Shown here: positions 63,324-64,000 of the stretch, one piece after another
How the letters are laid out: each line of letters begins with the position of its first letter
How positions within the stretch are numbered: position 1 is the first letter of the stretch
Assembly: GCF_004006635.1 (NCBI RefSeq)
Contig: NZ_CP034842.1
Span: forward strand, 744,001-808,000
DNA from: Fusobacterium necrophorum subsp. necrophorum
GTDB lineage: Bacteria; Fusobacteriota; Fusobacteriia; Fusobacteriales; Fusobacteriaceae
Reading direction: 5' to 3'
Length of the DNA stretch: 64,000 bases
The notes under the pieces: generated by a model
Databases searched by the model: none
Told to the model about the DNA's origin: nothing
What the model saw: only the letters and a program-made list of their open reading frames with translations
Made by a program: the position numbers and the translations under genes

Positions 63324-64000
63324 TTTGTTTTATCATAAAGTGGCTGTCTTTCGAGAAGCTAAGCTTTGGGATTTACGCATAGAAGAAAAAAAGAAACTGC
63401 TGAGAAACGGTTTGTATGTGGCGAAAAAAGAAAGAGAAGATTTTCTTTTTTTGTCCAATGGGTTAAAAGTGTTTTGTTCCGAAGCTTTTCCGAAGGGGCA
63501 GGAGAAAATTGTACAAGTTCTGCAAGAAGAACGGGAGGGAAAGTTGGCGGAAGTCAGTCAAAAGATTGAAATGACAACCCCCTACTTTGTTTTTTTTCCT
63601 TACGAAAGAGGCGTACACCTTTCAAGAAAGATTCAAGAAAAGGAGGAGAGAGAAAGACTGGAAAACATTTTTCAGCCGTATCGGGAAAGAGCTTCCTTTT
63701 TGATTCGAACGGAAGCAAAAGGGCAACAAGAAGAGACTTTAAAAGAAGAAATTCAAAAAATGCTGAAAGAATGGGAGCAGATTCAAAAAAAAGCCTTTGA
63801 GCTGAGAGAGAGAGGAAATTTAAGAACTTCGCTTCCTTGGATGGAAGAATTCTTGGAGCAATATGGCAAAGAGGAATGGAAGTCCTGCTATTGTGAAAAT
63901 TTTGAATGTCAAGAACTTTTGGAAAAGAATTTATCTTTCTATCAAAAGAGACTGAGGGAATATCATGGGGACATTTCTCTTTGGAAACAGAGAAAACTGG
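63298..64000 (+). CDS. ribonuclease E/G family protein (3' end outside window)
   Basis: 234 codons visible, cut by the right edge. Starts MWEFLWTSDLFYHKVAVFREAKLWDLRIEE with AAGGAGGAATCTCA ribosome site and overlaps the radical SAM gene by 26 bases. PYFVFFPYERGVHLSRKIQEKEERERLENIF and SFLIRTEAKGQQEETLKEEIQKML match the RNase E/G core (GRYLVLLP, GISRRI, IVRTAA-like). The S1 part between residues 40 and 85 is short and divergent. The catalytic DNase I-like and zinc-link regions lie outside the window. Could process rRNA or decay mRNA. Confidence 0.78.
   Translation, partial: MWEFLWTSDLFYHKVAVFREAKLWDLRIEEKKKLLRNGLYVAKKEREDFLFLSNGLKVFCSEAFPKGQEKIVQVLQEEREGKLAEVSQKIEMTTPYFVFFPYERGVHLSRKIQEKEERERLENIFQPYRERASFLIRTEAKGQQEETLKEEIQKMLKEWEQIQKKAFELRERGNLRTSLPWMEEFLEQYGKEEWKSCYCENFECQELLEKNLSFYQKRLREYHGDISLWKQRKL

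Overview
The window looks like chromosomal DNA of a Fusobacterium. The evidence is low-GC, AT-rich spacers, strong AGGAGG ribosome sites, an Etf/2-hydroxyacyl-CoA dehydratase fermentation operon, a Mgl galactose importer and a gene-dense housekeeping backbone. The moderate (not extreme) AT bias and a possible lactate or 2-hydroxyacid reduction operon would suit the F. necrophorum / F. gonidiaformans side of the genus rather than F. nucleatum. That is inference from sequence style, not a database match.

Layout. 1-5.3 kb (minus strand): etfB-etfA-CoA transferase-dehydratase subunit, running off the left edge, preceded by a GntR/FadR-type regulator gene with candidate operators in the spacer. 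5.7-8.8 kb (minus): sulphur-assimilation pair, metY and an unusual MetA-aspartokinase fusion. 9.3-13.5 kb (plus): the str operon rpsL-rpsG-fusA-tuf. 13.5-15.4 kb: an AT-rich stretch with a decayed reading frame and an MFS transporter. 15.4-18.4 kb (minus): O-methyltransferase, EamA exporter, MgtE. 18.5-21.2 kb: rsmB, an IS30-family element with a 16-bp target duplication, and two serine tRNAs. 21.4-22.8 kb: an omptin-type outer-membrane protease with the full catalytic set, then a dead DUF1016 gene. 23-29 kb: TPR, DnaJ-like, glmU-prs-tsaC and two poorly known proteins. 29-33.7 kb (minus): trpS and a two-gene asymmetric ABC exporter. 34-39 kb: ROK kinase, mglBAC and a 56-residue rubredoxin. 39-41 kb: two unrecognised proteins, one with a papain-like Cys/His pattern. 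41.2-43.5 kb: AhpC plus a thioredoxin-reductase/AhpF-like flavoprotein with inverted domain order. 43.9-49.1 kb: rluD-rnhB-yraN-zinc ribbon-comF (tightly overlapped), tpiA-gpmI. 49.3-50.8 kb: NhaC-type antiporter. 50.9-53.7 kb: two tandem IS91-like elements, the first broken by a nonsense codon. 53.8-64 kb: ACT + UPF0210 pair, ychF, rpmF, plsX-fabH-fabD-acpP-fabF-rnc, an Elp3-like radical SAM gene and the start of an RNase E/G gene.

The most unusual items are the MetA-aspartokinase fusion (with the residue expected for acetyl-CoA use, matching the adjacent MetY), the omptin with an enlarged surface loop, the tandem IS91-like pair with shared hairpin ends, and the AhpC partner with swapped domains. 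I saw no CRISPR array, prophage or rRNA operon, and I found no system here that I can confidently call new to science.
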